A stretch of DNA of 64,000 nucleotides from Plantago major (taxonomy: Eukaryota; Streptophyta; Magnoliopsida; Lamiales; Plantaginaceae), in assembly GCA_026545765.1 (NCBI GenBank), contig CM048844.1:63291035-63355034 (forward strand), read 5' to 3'. A model generated the notes under the pieces. It saw nothing but the letters and a program-made list of their open reading frames with translations, was not told the origin of the DNA and ran no database searches. The translations under genes were made by a program, and so were the position numbers. Numbering within the stretch: the first letter of the stretch is position 1; every line of letters starts with the position of its first letter. Shown here piece after piece: positions 1-10,512 of this stretch.

Positions 1-838
1 GAGAAATTGAAAGAAGAAAAGCCAAAGAGAAGCTGAAAAAGCATCTAGGCTCAAACTATCACCAGTACAAAAATATGCAAAGCTCGCTGAACAAGCCTGC
101 TCAAAAAGCATCAAGTACTGAGGAAGCAGAAATAGGAAATGATATCTGTTTCTATTGTCAGAAACCTGGTCATTTCAAGACGGATTGTCCTGCCTTCAAA
201 GATAGAAGAATCTTCAAAAGAAGTCAAAGAGCTATGCTCACTGAAGAAAGGAAAAAGATTCAAGTCCAACTGGATGCTCTAGATATTAAGTCTGATTCTG
301 AGGATGAGGATTCAGATGATTCCACACTGCCTTCCCCAGAAATATGCGGTGTTTCTCATGAAGTAATTGACTTTGGTCAAAAGAAGAAAGAAGTGTGTGG
401 AATGGCTGAAGAAATCTTCCCAGATATCTCCAACATTGAACCTTGTCTAATGACTGATGAGGTAACACATACTTCCTGTTATACTTATGAAAGTGATGAC
501 GAAGGAATCAAACAACAGGAAAATCTCAGAAAAGAAATTGATCTTTACAAAGAGAATTTCTAATGTTCCGAGCTAGAGCCGAAAATTTCGAAGAAGAAAA
601 GAATTCTCTTGCAAAGGAAAATTCTAAATTAATCAAGATATCTGAGAAAAAGGATGCTGAAAATGCATTTCTCAAGGCTCAGATATCTGAGACCGAAAAG
701 TCACATAAAGAAGCAATGGCCAATCTTCAGAAGAAATGTGAAGGTCTTCTTTCTGAGAATAAGGAACTCAAAAAGAAAGAACTATCCTTTCAATCTTATG
801 CCAAAGCTAGTGACACTCTTACTGAAGTACAATCTTAA
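1..838 (+). pseudogene. gag: E1 gag, C-terminal half (CCHC knuckle + coiled coil)
   Basis: Nucleocapsid part of a Copia gag, which packages the element's RNA. A canonical CX2CX4HX4C zinc knuckle (CFYCQKPGHFKTDC) lies at 147-188. An acidic Ser/Asp/Glu stretch follows, then a heptad-like Lys/Glu-rich coiled coil between about 560 and 830. The frame breaks near 560: the first part ends at a stop at 561-563 and the coiled coil continues in another frame. A TAA at 836-838 stands where E8 reads through. The order knuckle, acidic linker, coiled coil is shared with E8 and E10, so this is family architecture. Confidence 0.88.
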
Positions 839-1660
839 TTAAGAGATCCTTCAGAAAAGAGAGGACTTAAATGGACACACACACACAGTTCCACCACTCT
901 GAATAAGAGTAATGAAGGACTAACATTCGTCAATGCTCAGCAAGGTGATTCCCAAACAATCTACAGTATCGGTCAGAAAGCTAAGACTGTTGACAAAGGA
1001 AAGGCAGTTGCGACAAAGCCTTTGTGGGAAAAATAAGTCCAAAAGAAAACTGTGGGAATGTCTATGAAAAGAAACATAACACTGAGAAGTGCAATCACCC
1101 ACAGTGTTATGTCTCTCAAAAAGGAAAAATTGCAGGAGCTGGCAAATTTTCTTATGTCACATTTTCCGGAAAGAAAATTGATTATCCAGAGATTAGCAAA
1201 GTCACCGAGAAGAGATCTCGACAAGATCATCGTGCTCGGAATGGTATTGGCTATAAATCCATTGGGAAACAACTTGCTCATGAATACAAACAAGAGCAAG
1301 AACGATGGTTAAAGGCTAGAATTACTCACAAAGAATTATCGGTGGAAGATAAATCAAGCCACCGAAAATCAATGCTGTATTAGAAGAAATCGCTAGGAAA
1401 GCTAAGTTTTGAAAAGCGACTCGTAAATCTGACAGGTATCTGAAAGCACCAAATGGAGCACCTAGGAACACACCAAGGAAGAAAATAGTTTTTAACAACA
1501 ATGATACTAATCATTTAACTAAGATTCCTCCTTATGTTCCTGTTAGACAAAAGAATGTTCCTAAGAAATTCATTCAAAAGTGAATTCCTACTGGAAGATT
1601 CTTTAGTCCAGATGGTTCCATTGTTGGTATGAGAACCTAATCTCCTGTTTCCTGTTTTGT
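839..1660 (+). pseudogene. E1 gag-protease linker, degenerate
   Basis: Stretch between the coiled coil and the protease. Pieces of frame are open (for example 1024-1383, Lys/Arg-rich with KCNHPQC), but stops and frame changes interrupt it. The same linker is seen in E8 (31111-31900) and E10 (44692-45300), so it was coding in the parent element. I recognise no named domain; the Cys/His cluster HNTEKCNHPQC may be a second metal-binding motif, but this is a guess. Confidence 0.7.
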
Positions 1661-3107
1661 GCAGAACACTCTAAAGACTAACTCAAAGTGGCATTTTGAT
1701 AGTGGATGTGGGAAGCACATGACAGGAGACAAAGCAAATCTGATTAACTACAAAAAAATGCAATAGTGGACCAATTATCAGGTTTGCTGGAGGAGATGAA
1801 AATCCAACCATAGGTTTTGGCAATTTGAAGTTCGGTGCCCTCACAATCTCTGAAGTACTTCATGTAAAGGGATTGAAATATAATCTCCTAAGCATGAGTC
1901 AACTAGTAGACAAAGGGTACACTGTCAAGATCAAGTCAAAACTATGTAAAGTGATTGACAATGAGTCAAAGCAGACAGTCTTGGTTGCAAGGCGTAAAGG
2001 AAATCTTTATGTTGCTGATTGGGCATCCGCCACAACCGAAGAATGTCTCATGGTGAGTCAATCTGGCCACACTGAAGAAAATTGGCTATGGCATAAAAGA
2101 ATAAGTCACTTGAATTTCAAAACTTTGAATAAACTAGCCAAGAAAGAGTTGGTGGTTGGTTTACCCAAAATGGCATATAGAAAAGAAGGTGTATGCTCGG
2201 CTTGCCAAATGGGAAAACAATCCAAAACATCTTTCAAGTCTAAAACTAGACATTCCAGTGAGAGGCCACTGCAAATGTTACATATGGATCTGTTTGAATC
2301 CTCAGTAACTAGTTATGCAGGAAAGAAGTATGGTCTGGTTGTTGTTGATGATTACTTAAGATTCACTTGGGTTGTCTTTCTCAAACACAAATCTGATACA
2401 AGGGTTGAGATACCTAACTTGCTGAATAAGCTCGAAATCATGAAAAATGACAAGGTATCTGTAATCAGAACAGACCATGGTACTGAGTTTGTAAACCAGC
2501 ACATCAAAGAGTTTTGTACTTGCAAAGGTATACAACATCAACTATCTTCTGTAAGGACACCACAACAAAATGGTGTTGCTGAAAGAAAGAATAGGACCCT
2601 GAAAGAAGCAGCAAGAACAATGCTTGCGACCTTTGAAATAAGTGAAATCTATTGGGTTGAAGCTGTAAACACAGCATGCTACACTCAAAATAGATGTCTG
2701 ATTAACAAACACCATGACAAAACTCCGTACGAGCTTTTCATTGGTAGACCCCATAGTATCAAACATCTAAGGGTGTTTGGTTGCAGATGTTTCGTTCTTA
2801 ACAATGGAAAAGAATACTTGAGAACATTTCAACCAAAGGCAGATGAAGGAGTATTTCTTGGTTATTCTCTGAATAGCAAAGCCTACAGAATCTACAACAA
2901 AAGAACGCAAAAGATTGAAGAATCTATTCACGTAGTATTCTATGAAGGAAACAAGAAAGTGCTCTTAAATGATGATCTCTCAGATAGGTTCAAAGAACTA
3001 ATGATTAAAGATTCTGAAAAAGGATCCTCAGAAGGAAACAATTCTATCATTCAAATAGAGGATGAGTCTGACGATGAAAAGCAACCTATGCTTAGTAAAA
3101 ACCAAAT
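1661..3107 (+). pseudogene. pol: E1 pol: protease remnant and integrase
   Basis: The Copia protease core WHFDSGCGKHMTG, with its catalytic Asp, is at about 1687-1725. An extra A in an A-run near 1755 then shifts the frame. From 1825 a 438-codon frame stays open. It holds the GAG-pre-integrase HHCC zinc finger (H90, H95, C124, C127 of that frame) and the integrase catalytic triad D154 (LHMDLF), D217 (RTDHG) and E253 (NGVAERKNR), with the 35-residue D-E spacing of retroviral-type integrases. The integrase C-terminal text continues to about 3100, where E2 interrupts it. The integrase core looks intact, but the element cannot be functional. Confidence 0.92.
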
Positions 3108-4795
3108 TGTTGGTCCAGATAACGGCAAAGTAAAAGATTAGAGGGGGGGGGGGGATGAATAGTCTTTTAAAACTTTTGTCGATAAAAACTATTTCTCAGA
3201 TATCTGAGTAGATATCTGATACTTAGAATCAGAGCGCGGAAGACTTAAGATAGATAAGTGCAGAAACAGTTAAAGTGTGTGTGTGTGTTGCTGAAATGTA
3301 AATACAGAAAGGTAAATAACACAGCAAGTATAGTGGTATCTGGAGGTGGCGTAATCCTCCAACTAATCCACTTCGGTCTTCCAGAGACCTAGAATTCACT
3401 AGAATAGATAATTGAGTTCTCCTTACAAAAATCCTATTCTAAGATTCCTTTAAACAAATGGTTCCCAACCAAATGTTCCCCCTGAGTTGTTCCTCGGCTT
3501 TCCTGACCAAGTACTTCTGACTCGTAAACCTTTTGAGTTATTCCCTAGCTTCCCAAGCTAAGTACTTCCTATACTCAATAACCTTGGAGTTATTCCTTAG
3601 TTTCCCAAATCAAGTACTTCCTATACTCCGGTAACCTTGGAGTTATTCCCTGATTTTTCAAACTAAGTACTTCCTGTACTCCACGCCAGTTATGGTGTTG
3701 GTTTCGGTTTGAGTTGTCAGATGAGCTTCTTTAATAACTTATTCAGTTATTCAAATAGCTCTGTGAATCAAGTATACTTAATACACTTTTCAATGTATGG
3801 TATCTTGTTCTTTTTACTGACCCAAGTCTTAGATAAGTGTTTAAGAGAATGAATCTCAGATACTTGATCTTTCGTTTCAACTCTTTCACAGATAGCTATG
3901 CTTGTTTAGGATCAGGACACTTAGAACTTCAGTGTTACTCAAGATCAAAAGCTTTGGTCGCAACAGAAAGCTTTGAGGATAAGTAATTTGCTTTGAGAGA
4001 GTAAGATGTTCAGTAAGTTCTGTGTTTCAGCGTCGTCGTGTGTGTCTTCTCAAGCACTCTAAGTGTTGATATTTATAGATGAATTTGAGTGCCGTTTGAA
4101 TAGTATCCGTTAGGCTCAAATTCAAACTATTGATATCTGTGTATAGTACTGTAGCAGGTTTTGTCTTCTTCTTCAGAAGCTGCCGTTGCTTTTGTTCAGA
4201 CATCTCTGTCTGTGCATTAAATGCATTGTACTATACTTTTTGTCCTGTAGTGTCAACGAACTATGCTTTGTATCAGAAACTAGTATTATCAGATTCTTTG
4301 CACGTCCTTATCTTCAATCTTCAGATACAACTTTTATTGAAACATCTTTGTTTGCAATATATATATTTCTTTTTCATAAATGTGGTTAATGCTCAAGGTA
4401 TCTGAGAACAGATTTCTGTGGACACTTTCCTTGTTTTCAGATAGACCTTTTATTTCTCAGATATCTCTTGTGACACAGTTTGTTTAAAACTATTCGTGTC
4501 TTCAAGATATCTGGCTAAGGTATCTGAGAAACTGTTTCAGTAATCTTGTGCAGTTTCTTCAAGTCTTCAATGTCGTTGAGCTTGTTCTGCTTGGACGTCT
4601 TCTTCTTGGTCTTCTCTTCTTAAAATAAAAATTACATTTTGAGACCTAACATCCTATACAAGATTAGCTAGACTATCATACTTAGTGGGTTTCCTCTTTT
4701 ACAATGTTCAAGTGAACCAAGAGTACTAATCACCTTTCTGAGACTAAGATAAGTCATCATGTTGCTGATCAAAATCTAAACCGATATTTCTAACA
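3108..4795 (-). repeat. E2 3' LTR
   Basis: Begins TGTTGGTCCAGATAACGG and ends ...TCTAACA on the plus strand, so on the coding strand it runs TG...CA. It is homologous end to end with 20108-21663, 33740-35360 and 47162-48745. It contains a G-run (about 3143-3153), a tandem hairpin array (about 3484-3690) and a reversed TATA box near 4070. Length is about 1.69 kb. Left flank is CAAAT; no matching target duplication can be seen because the other end is missing. Confidence 0.9.
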
Positions 4796-4831
4796 AAATA
4801 TCTAACAAATTTCCTAACAAATTTCCTAACA
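4796..4831 (-). repeat. 12-bp amplification of the LTR/PPT junction
   Basis: The junction unit AATTTCCTAACA, which contains the first bases of the LTR on the coding strand, is present about three times here. In E8 the LTR end passes directly into the purine tract. This looks like slippage or repeated priming at the LTR start. Confidence 0.8.
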
Positions 4832-4852
4832 AATTTCCCCCTTTTTGATCAG
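4832..4852 (-). other. E2 polypurine tract
   Basis: Reads AAAAAGGGGGAAATT on the minus strand, directly upstream of the LTR start. This is the expected plus-strand priming site of an LTR retrotransposon. Confidence 0.8.
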
Positions 4853-5202
4853 TCAACGATGACTATCTGTCCTATTACAAATCTGGATGAATGAACAATC
4901 CAACACTTAATCTTTTCTTAAGATTTTCAATTCATTCAATTAAGTGCAGAAAGTAAACATCAACCAAATCACAAGGTGTGATCTTTGCTGACAAGTTATC
5001 TTTTATAGAATACTATCTGAGAGTAAGTTCTTCAGATAAGTTACAAAGAGAGATTATAGATAACTTCAATACATAAAACAAGTTTGGCTCAGTCAGCAAA
5101 AATACAAAAACTACATAGTAAATTAGGACAATAGGAGTAACCAAGCTCCAAGTAAACATCCTAAAAGACTAGTCTTCAAGTCTTCAACAGTAGTTCTATG
5201 GA

Positions 5203-5676
5203 TCAGTCTGCAAATTTCCTATCTCCAAACCTTTTGATGTCATCAGAATAATCATAGAGAAGTGTTCTGACGAGCATCTCAGTGTCTCTGGAAAATTCAC
5301 AGACCTCTTTGTAGGTTTTGGTAGGATTTTTCTTGACAAAATGTTTGACCCACAGATACTTTCCCCACTTCCAGGCATGCTCTATTCTGATATCTAAAAG
5401 CTTGAAGTATTCGTAGATAATCCTCAGATATCTGATGTCACCCTTGTATTGATCTTCAGTTAGATAGAACGACTCATAGGGTTCCACAGCGAGTCTTTCT
5501 CTTGTGCCTGTTCCTGTGATATTCAGAATTCTGTGCACATCATCTGGCTTTCCATATGGACATTCATCAGAGAGGTCCTTTCTCATGGCTTCAGTTCTCT
5601 TGACAACTTCAAAATCCAACCAGGCTTTAATGTGATTGGTGTTGATCAAGGTTGGCTTATCTTTTCTCCATGCCAT
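5203..5676 (-). pseudogene. E2 third ORF, C-terminal domain
   Basis: A 157-codon minus-strand open frame, nearly identical to the C-terminal end of the E8 third ORF (22029-22502): same MAWRKDKP start, same length, same KFAD end. The Met is internal in E8, so this is a domain and not a complete gene. Visible features are Trp- and aromatic-rich segments (WKWGKYLWVKHF) and a charged C-terminus. I do not recognise its fold. Upstream of about 5686 the ORF is replaced by LTR sequence. Confidence 0.75.
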
Positions 5677-5686
5677 AAGTTGTTTA

Positions 5687-5840
5687 GACCTAGCATCCTA
5701 TACAAGATTTGCTAGACTAACATACTCAGTAAGCTTCCTTTTTTACAATGTTCAAGTGAACTAAGGGTACTAGTTACCTTTCTGAGCTAAGATAAGTCAT
5801 TAGGGTTTACTGATCAAAATCTAAACAGATATTCCAAACA
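5687..5840 (-). repeat. Partial Copia LTR (first ~154 bp of LTR on coding strand)
   Basis: Matches the last part of the reversed LTRs (compare 35207-35360) and ends CCAAACA. It joins the third-ORF fragment without any spacer, so it marks a recombination joint. Confidence 0.82.
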
Positions 5841-6074
5841 AATCTCCCCATTTTTTATCAGTCACCTATGACTATCTGAAAACCTATCATGAACTGGATG
5901 AGGAAACAATCCAACACTTAAACATTTCTTATGATATTTTAATTCATTTATTTATGTGCAGAAAGTAAACATCAACCAAATCACAAGGTGTGATCTTTGC
6001 TGACAAGTTATCTTTTATAGAATGATATCTGAGAGTAGGTTCATCAAATAAATTACATTTATGTACAGAGATAA
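5841..6074 (-). repeat. Copia 3' internal fragment with second PPT
   Basis: Starts with a purine tract on the minus strand (rc of AATCTCCCCATTTTTT). It continues with the noncoding stretch that lies between PPT and third ORF in E2 (4853-5060) and E8 (21680-21900). It ends where the Gypsy LTR E3 starts. Confidence 0.75.
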
Positions 6075-7570
6075 TGTGACACCCCGTTTTTTTCTCTTGC
6101 TTAATTTAAATATAACTTAGGCAAGTCTAAATGTGAGTTAATTAGTACCTATGCATGTCCAATTTCTTGGTTTAATTGTTAAAAATGCATGTTTAATTAT
6201 GAATTCAATTTATTTGCTTTAGATATTGCATTTTGTGTGTGTGTGTCACATTTTATTTATGTACATTTGACCCTAAAAATGTACCAAACATTTTTTACTC
6301 TTAAAAATCTGATTAATTCTCATTAGTTAGTGGGTTTTAATGTTGGGGAAAATTTTGAAAGGTCTCTCTTAATTTTAGCTCAATTATTGTGGGTTTTATC
6401 CTGGTTTTTAAGTGATTTTTAGGCATTTAAATTGCCAAATACTCTTGGCTCTTCACCCTTTCATCTTCACTCATTCCCACCTATAAATAACCTCTTTTGC
6501 AGCCCTCATTTTCCCCAGAAACATTCTGAAAATTTTGATAAAAAATAAAACTTCAATTACTAGCATTTTTTTAAAAAGTTTATAGAAAGTTCATCTTGCA
6601 AGTACTTTTTAAGTTCTTGCTCCTCCTAACATTTGAAAAGGTGGGTGTTCTACAAACTTATATTTATGTAATACTTGAAAAACCCTGAAGGTAGTTTATC
6701 TAATGTCTTATTCGTATATAAGTAATGTATGGTTTTCAAAAACGCATACTCTATTGCATTAAACGAATGGTAAAAGATTTTTGCATGCTTCCGCTGTTTC
6801 TAAAGCATATATATGCATATGAATTTGTTTTGCTTTGTTTGTTGACGGTTCAAGAAAGATACGAGTTTGGTTAAGGTTCATTGGCTTGTAGTTTGGTTAG
6901 TTGTGTCTGACGAACTACTTGTTGATTTTCTTTGCCCATTCACTTTAAATCGAGTGATAGAAGCCTTCACTGATTTCTTGGGTCGTAGGATTCCACCCTT
7001 GATCATGAAAAGGTACTGAATGGTTAGGTTGACATACTTAACAGGGAGCTAAGGCTTGTTTTAATGTGGGGTTATAAGGAACGGGCATGAAATAAAGTTT
7101 CTGAAAGTATAAGATATTGAACTTATTTTGGATTGTATGTTCCTGAGTTTTATTTTTTAATTTTTAATGAAATTTCAAAATAAAAACTTTGAACACTCAT
7201 TTAGGTTTTTCTCACACTTGTTTTATTTCCTTCCTTGTAGGTGAGATTGTGGCAGAGGATGAGCAACAGTTAAACTCAACAAACTAAGAGTGTAGTTGGG
7301 ATTTGGGGAATTTTGTCATTTAAATAAATTGTCATATTTAGTATTTTTGGAAAACTCATGTCCTTTCTGTTAGTTTCAGTTTATTTTGAATGACAAGGAT
7401 GTTGGGAATTATTATGATTTATTAGCTGAATAATAAAAATTTTGTTACAGAACTGAGACACGAAAGGTTGTCTGTTACATTACATGTTTCACTAAACGTT
7501 CCGGTCGATCTTTCACCTGACGTTCCGACTGGAATTTACCTTTTTAAAACTTAAAAGTCAGGACATGACA
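6075..7570 (+). repeat. E3: Del/Tekay-type Gypsy LTR, apparently solitary
   Basis: Begins TGTGACACCCCG and ends GGACATGACA, the TG...CA form with a TGTGACACCCC start common in Del/Tekay LTRs. Its first ~600 bp match 9960-10512 and 15060-15130, and its last ~130 bp match 16040-16179, so it belongs to the same family as E4. No PBS or gag follows it. The 5-bp flanks differ (GATAA and CCTAG), so there is no intact target duplication. Confidence 0.82.
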
Positions 7571-8215
7571 CCTAGATTTTAACGTACCTTAGTACTTTTT
7601 GTCCTTGCAAGATTTAATAGTGTTACTTTATTTGTATCGAAGTATATTAGAATTATTTTTGTTTGATAGTGAAGTTGGTTTTGAAAGTATAATATTTGTT
7701 TTAAAAGTCTATGTAACTTGTCAATTTGTAATATGTGTGGTTATTTATTTTGTACTTTCTTTAAAGACGAGAAATTATTTTTGTTGTATTTTTACTACTC
7801 AAAAATCTGATTATTTTATCCTTTAATTTGTTGGTGTAATTATTTCAAAGTCATCTCTTAAATTTATCTTTATGAATGATTAATGTGACAAGACTTCTTT
7901 GTAATTGTCTTACTTAATAAAATTCTTTATGAGTGCTTTATGGATGATTTATGTGAAGAGTCTTCCTTTGAATTAACTAATTCAATACAAGCTAATTATA
8001 TATGTTTTCTTTGACTGATTTATAATGTGAAGAGTCACTTTTGAACTATGCAATTTACATGCATGTCTTTATGCGTGGCTCTCTTAATGTTAAAGATTAA
8101 AACTAGTGTTATTTTATTTTCATATATTGCAAAAGAGAAAAGTTTGGAAACTTAAGTAATCTTTAATGAATAAAATGTTTTTCTTTCTTCTTCATATGCA
8201 CTCAGAGATTTTGAT
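7571..8215. other. AT-rich stretch, no gene seen
   Basis: Low-complexity AT-rich DNA. One short open frame at 7599-7826 is hydrophobic and shows no codon structure I trust. It may be old repeat DNA between E3 and the reversed LTR-like segment. Confidence 0.5.
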
Positions 8216-9420
8216 TTCGTTGTAGAACCTGTAATCCCTAAATACAATCAAAGATTAAATTTATATTTACTGGAAGCTCACAAGCACACAACAATAGTGG
8301 TAAGTTAACTCATGATGTCGTTCTCCACGGACACATAGCATAGGAACAAACCAGTAACGATTGATTACGCATGCAGACAACAAATAGATTAAAGTAAACA
8401 GAAGATTGAATCGCAATTAAACCCTAATCTAGTGATGAAATGAAAGATGGTAAATGTGTAAAGGATCCACGACCTCCCTTTACTATGCTACTCCCAACTT
8501 CCTAGTTAATATCCTACGCGATTACCTCTAGCGTCAGCATGGCATAATACTATGGTGCAGGAGGCACAGTCGGCACGAGTACCCCTACTCAGTTCAATAA
8601 AACTACTATGTCCCTCAGCAAAACATCACACCACGAAGGATTTATAGAGTTGTATAACCACGATTTACGTCTAAGAACTATTCTATTAATATAAGATGAC
8701 ATATAAAGAAGTAGCACATCAAAGTTTCGGCGGTTCGCCTTCAGAAAAAGAGAATTAGCTACTCATAGTATTCCACAATATACTGAAATCGAAAACTCCT
8801 AGAACAGAGAAAGAAGAAATCAAAATCTTTCCTTGGAAGAAGAAGTCGAAATCACAAAAGAAGAAAAGGAAAAGAAAATCTTAGTCTTTGATGTCTTCGT
8901 GTAGTTGCTAGGGTTTCCTCCTTCTGAAGCTGTTCTACGATCCCTTATGCTTGAAGATGTCGATCCTATGCTGCAGTAGGGTTGGGTTTCACTTCCCCGA
9001 GGACTGGTTCTCTCTCAAAAGAGCTGCTTTTGGGGTTTCACTTCACCGAGGACTGGTTGCCTGAAGGCCAGCTATTTTCGCAAGAGATGATACATTTTGA
9101 GACCCCAAGGGTCTTATTTATACTGTAAGATGAAGTTTCTAGACGTCCTTGGCCAGAAAGAAAGGTTAAAAGGTGTGTTGAGGCCTGACGGACCGGAAAA
9201 AGCCTGTCTGGCCTAGGTGTAAGCTATTTAGTCTTCCGGACTGATTTCGGACATCTAATCTTCATTATCTCGGAAAGTGATAGGTGAAAAGTTTTAGCAT
9301 TTTCAATAAAATTTTCATCGATAGTTAATGAGCCTGAATCGGACATCTAGAACTCCGTGTACAGCCAAAACAGTGCATCCTAGTCGATTTCTTCCGGGTT
9401 ATATATAAAGGTTTTCTTCG
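8216..9420 (-). repeat. LTR-like promoter segment, reversed
   Basis: On the minus strand there is a good TATA box (AGTATAAATAAGACC, about 9106-9122). A leader follows with two direct repeats of a GGTTTCACTTC(C/A)CCGAGGAC-like unit at 8981-9010 and 9034-9062, then purine-rich sequence. This resembles U3-R-U5 of an LTR, but I cannot fix the ends and see no primer site, so the family is unknown. Confidence 0.4.
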
Positions 9421-9959
9421 TTCTTTGATTTCGAGCCTTGTAACCTTGTTATCTTGAAAAGTGTCCTTCTTCAGAACTTCATGTTTTTTTCAGATCTTCG
9501 CAACAGTAGGTAGCACAACCTCATTGGACTTCTTTAGCTCCAAGTAGAATTGTCATGCTTCGTTACTTTCCTCGATTTTGTACTTTTGAACATGTCTTCT
9601 ACAAAGTTGTACCATCTTCAATTACCTTTGCATTGGTTGGTCGCATGACATGTTTTGACTCCTCGAACTTCGTGCAACGGCCAATCTGGCGTTTGCTTAA
9701 CTTTCTCGATTTCGTACAATTATGTCGTTTTGGCACCTGAAATCGTGTAATTCCTCAAAAACGTGATCATGATCTACAATATACACGCGTAGTTGGTATT
9801 TGACCATAAAACGATACAAATATTGAATATAAGGCAAAAACGAGGGTCTAAAAGCATGCAATATCACATATTTCATTGTCACATCACTTCTCATATATTC
9901 GGCACGAAAGGTTTTCCGTAACGTCTAACGTTTCATGCTATGTCTCCCCTATGTTTCGA
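9421..9959. other. Noncoding, unassigned
   Basis: No convincing gene. The part at 9901-9955 (GGCACGAAAGG...) weakly resembles the 3' end of the Del-type LTR at 7460-7520, so it may be a decayed LTR remnant next to E4. Confidence 0.35.
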
Positions 9960-10512
9960 TCAACCTTCTGTCTTTCTTTTCATTTATCTTTAATGTTTAT
10001 TTTCATGTTACTTATGCGTGTCTAATTGTACGTTAAATATTACCTATGCATGTTCAATATTTTAAGTTTAGTTGTTACATGTGCTTGTCTAATTGTGAGT
10101 TCAATTTAATTGTTCTAAATGTTGCATTTTTGGTGTCACATTTTATTTTTGTGTACAATTGACCCAAAAGTGTACAAAAATGTGTTGACCTTTATTTCCT
10201 AGAAAAAAAATCTGATCATTATCATTAGTTATTGTGTTTAAATATTGAGAAAAAAATGTGAAAGGTCTCTCTTAATTTTGGCTCCTTTATTGTTGGTTTT
10301 ATCCTGAGTTTTAAGTGCTATTTGAGCCATTTAAATTGCCATTTAATTTAAGCTCTTACGCCCTTTTATCTTCACTCATTCCATCCTATAAATACCCTCT
10401 TTTGACAGCTCTTTTTGTTCAAAAACGTTCTTAGTATTTTACTCCCAAAAATCTTCAAGTATTATTGTCTTTTTCTTTCAAGTTTGTAGCTTGTTCTTCT
10501 TGCAATTACTTT
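9960..10512 (+). repeat. E4 5' LTR, left part
   Basis: Collinear with E3 from about 6100 to 6600, including the shared 'CACATTTTATTTxTGT' segment and the 'CTATAAATA' promoter region. The 5' boundary is approximate because the terminal TGTGACACC is not recognisable. It is interrupted by X1; homology resumes at 15060. Confidence 0.72.

Larger units (their letters stand above)
1..3107 (+). mobile_element. E1: Copia (Sirevirus-like) retrotransposon fragment
   Basis: This is the middle of a Ty1/Copia element read on the plus strand: gag C-terminal half, protease and integrase in Copia order. The 5' LTR and gag N-terminus lie before the window. The element stops abruptly at 3107, where the terminal TG of a reversed LTR of the same family (E2) begins. 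Its RT and RNase H are not found anywhere in the window in this orientation. The same gag and integrase text recurs on the minus strand in E8 and E10, which shows one family. Confidence 0.93.
3108..6074 (-). mobile_element. E2: 3' end of a Copia element, reversed
   Basis: A reversed LTR (3108-4795), its polypurine tract and the last part of the third ORF, matching the 3' end of E8 at 20108-22502. It sits directly in the E1 coding region. A second partial LTR and 3' flank (5687-6074) follows, so the internal region is rearranged. The rest of E2 (gag, pol) is absent: an unrelated Gypsy LTR starts at 6075. Confidence 0.88.
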
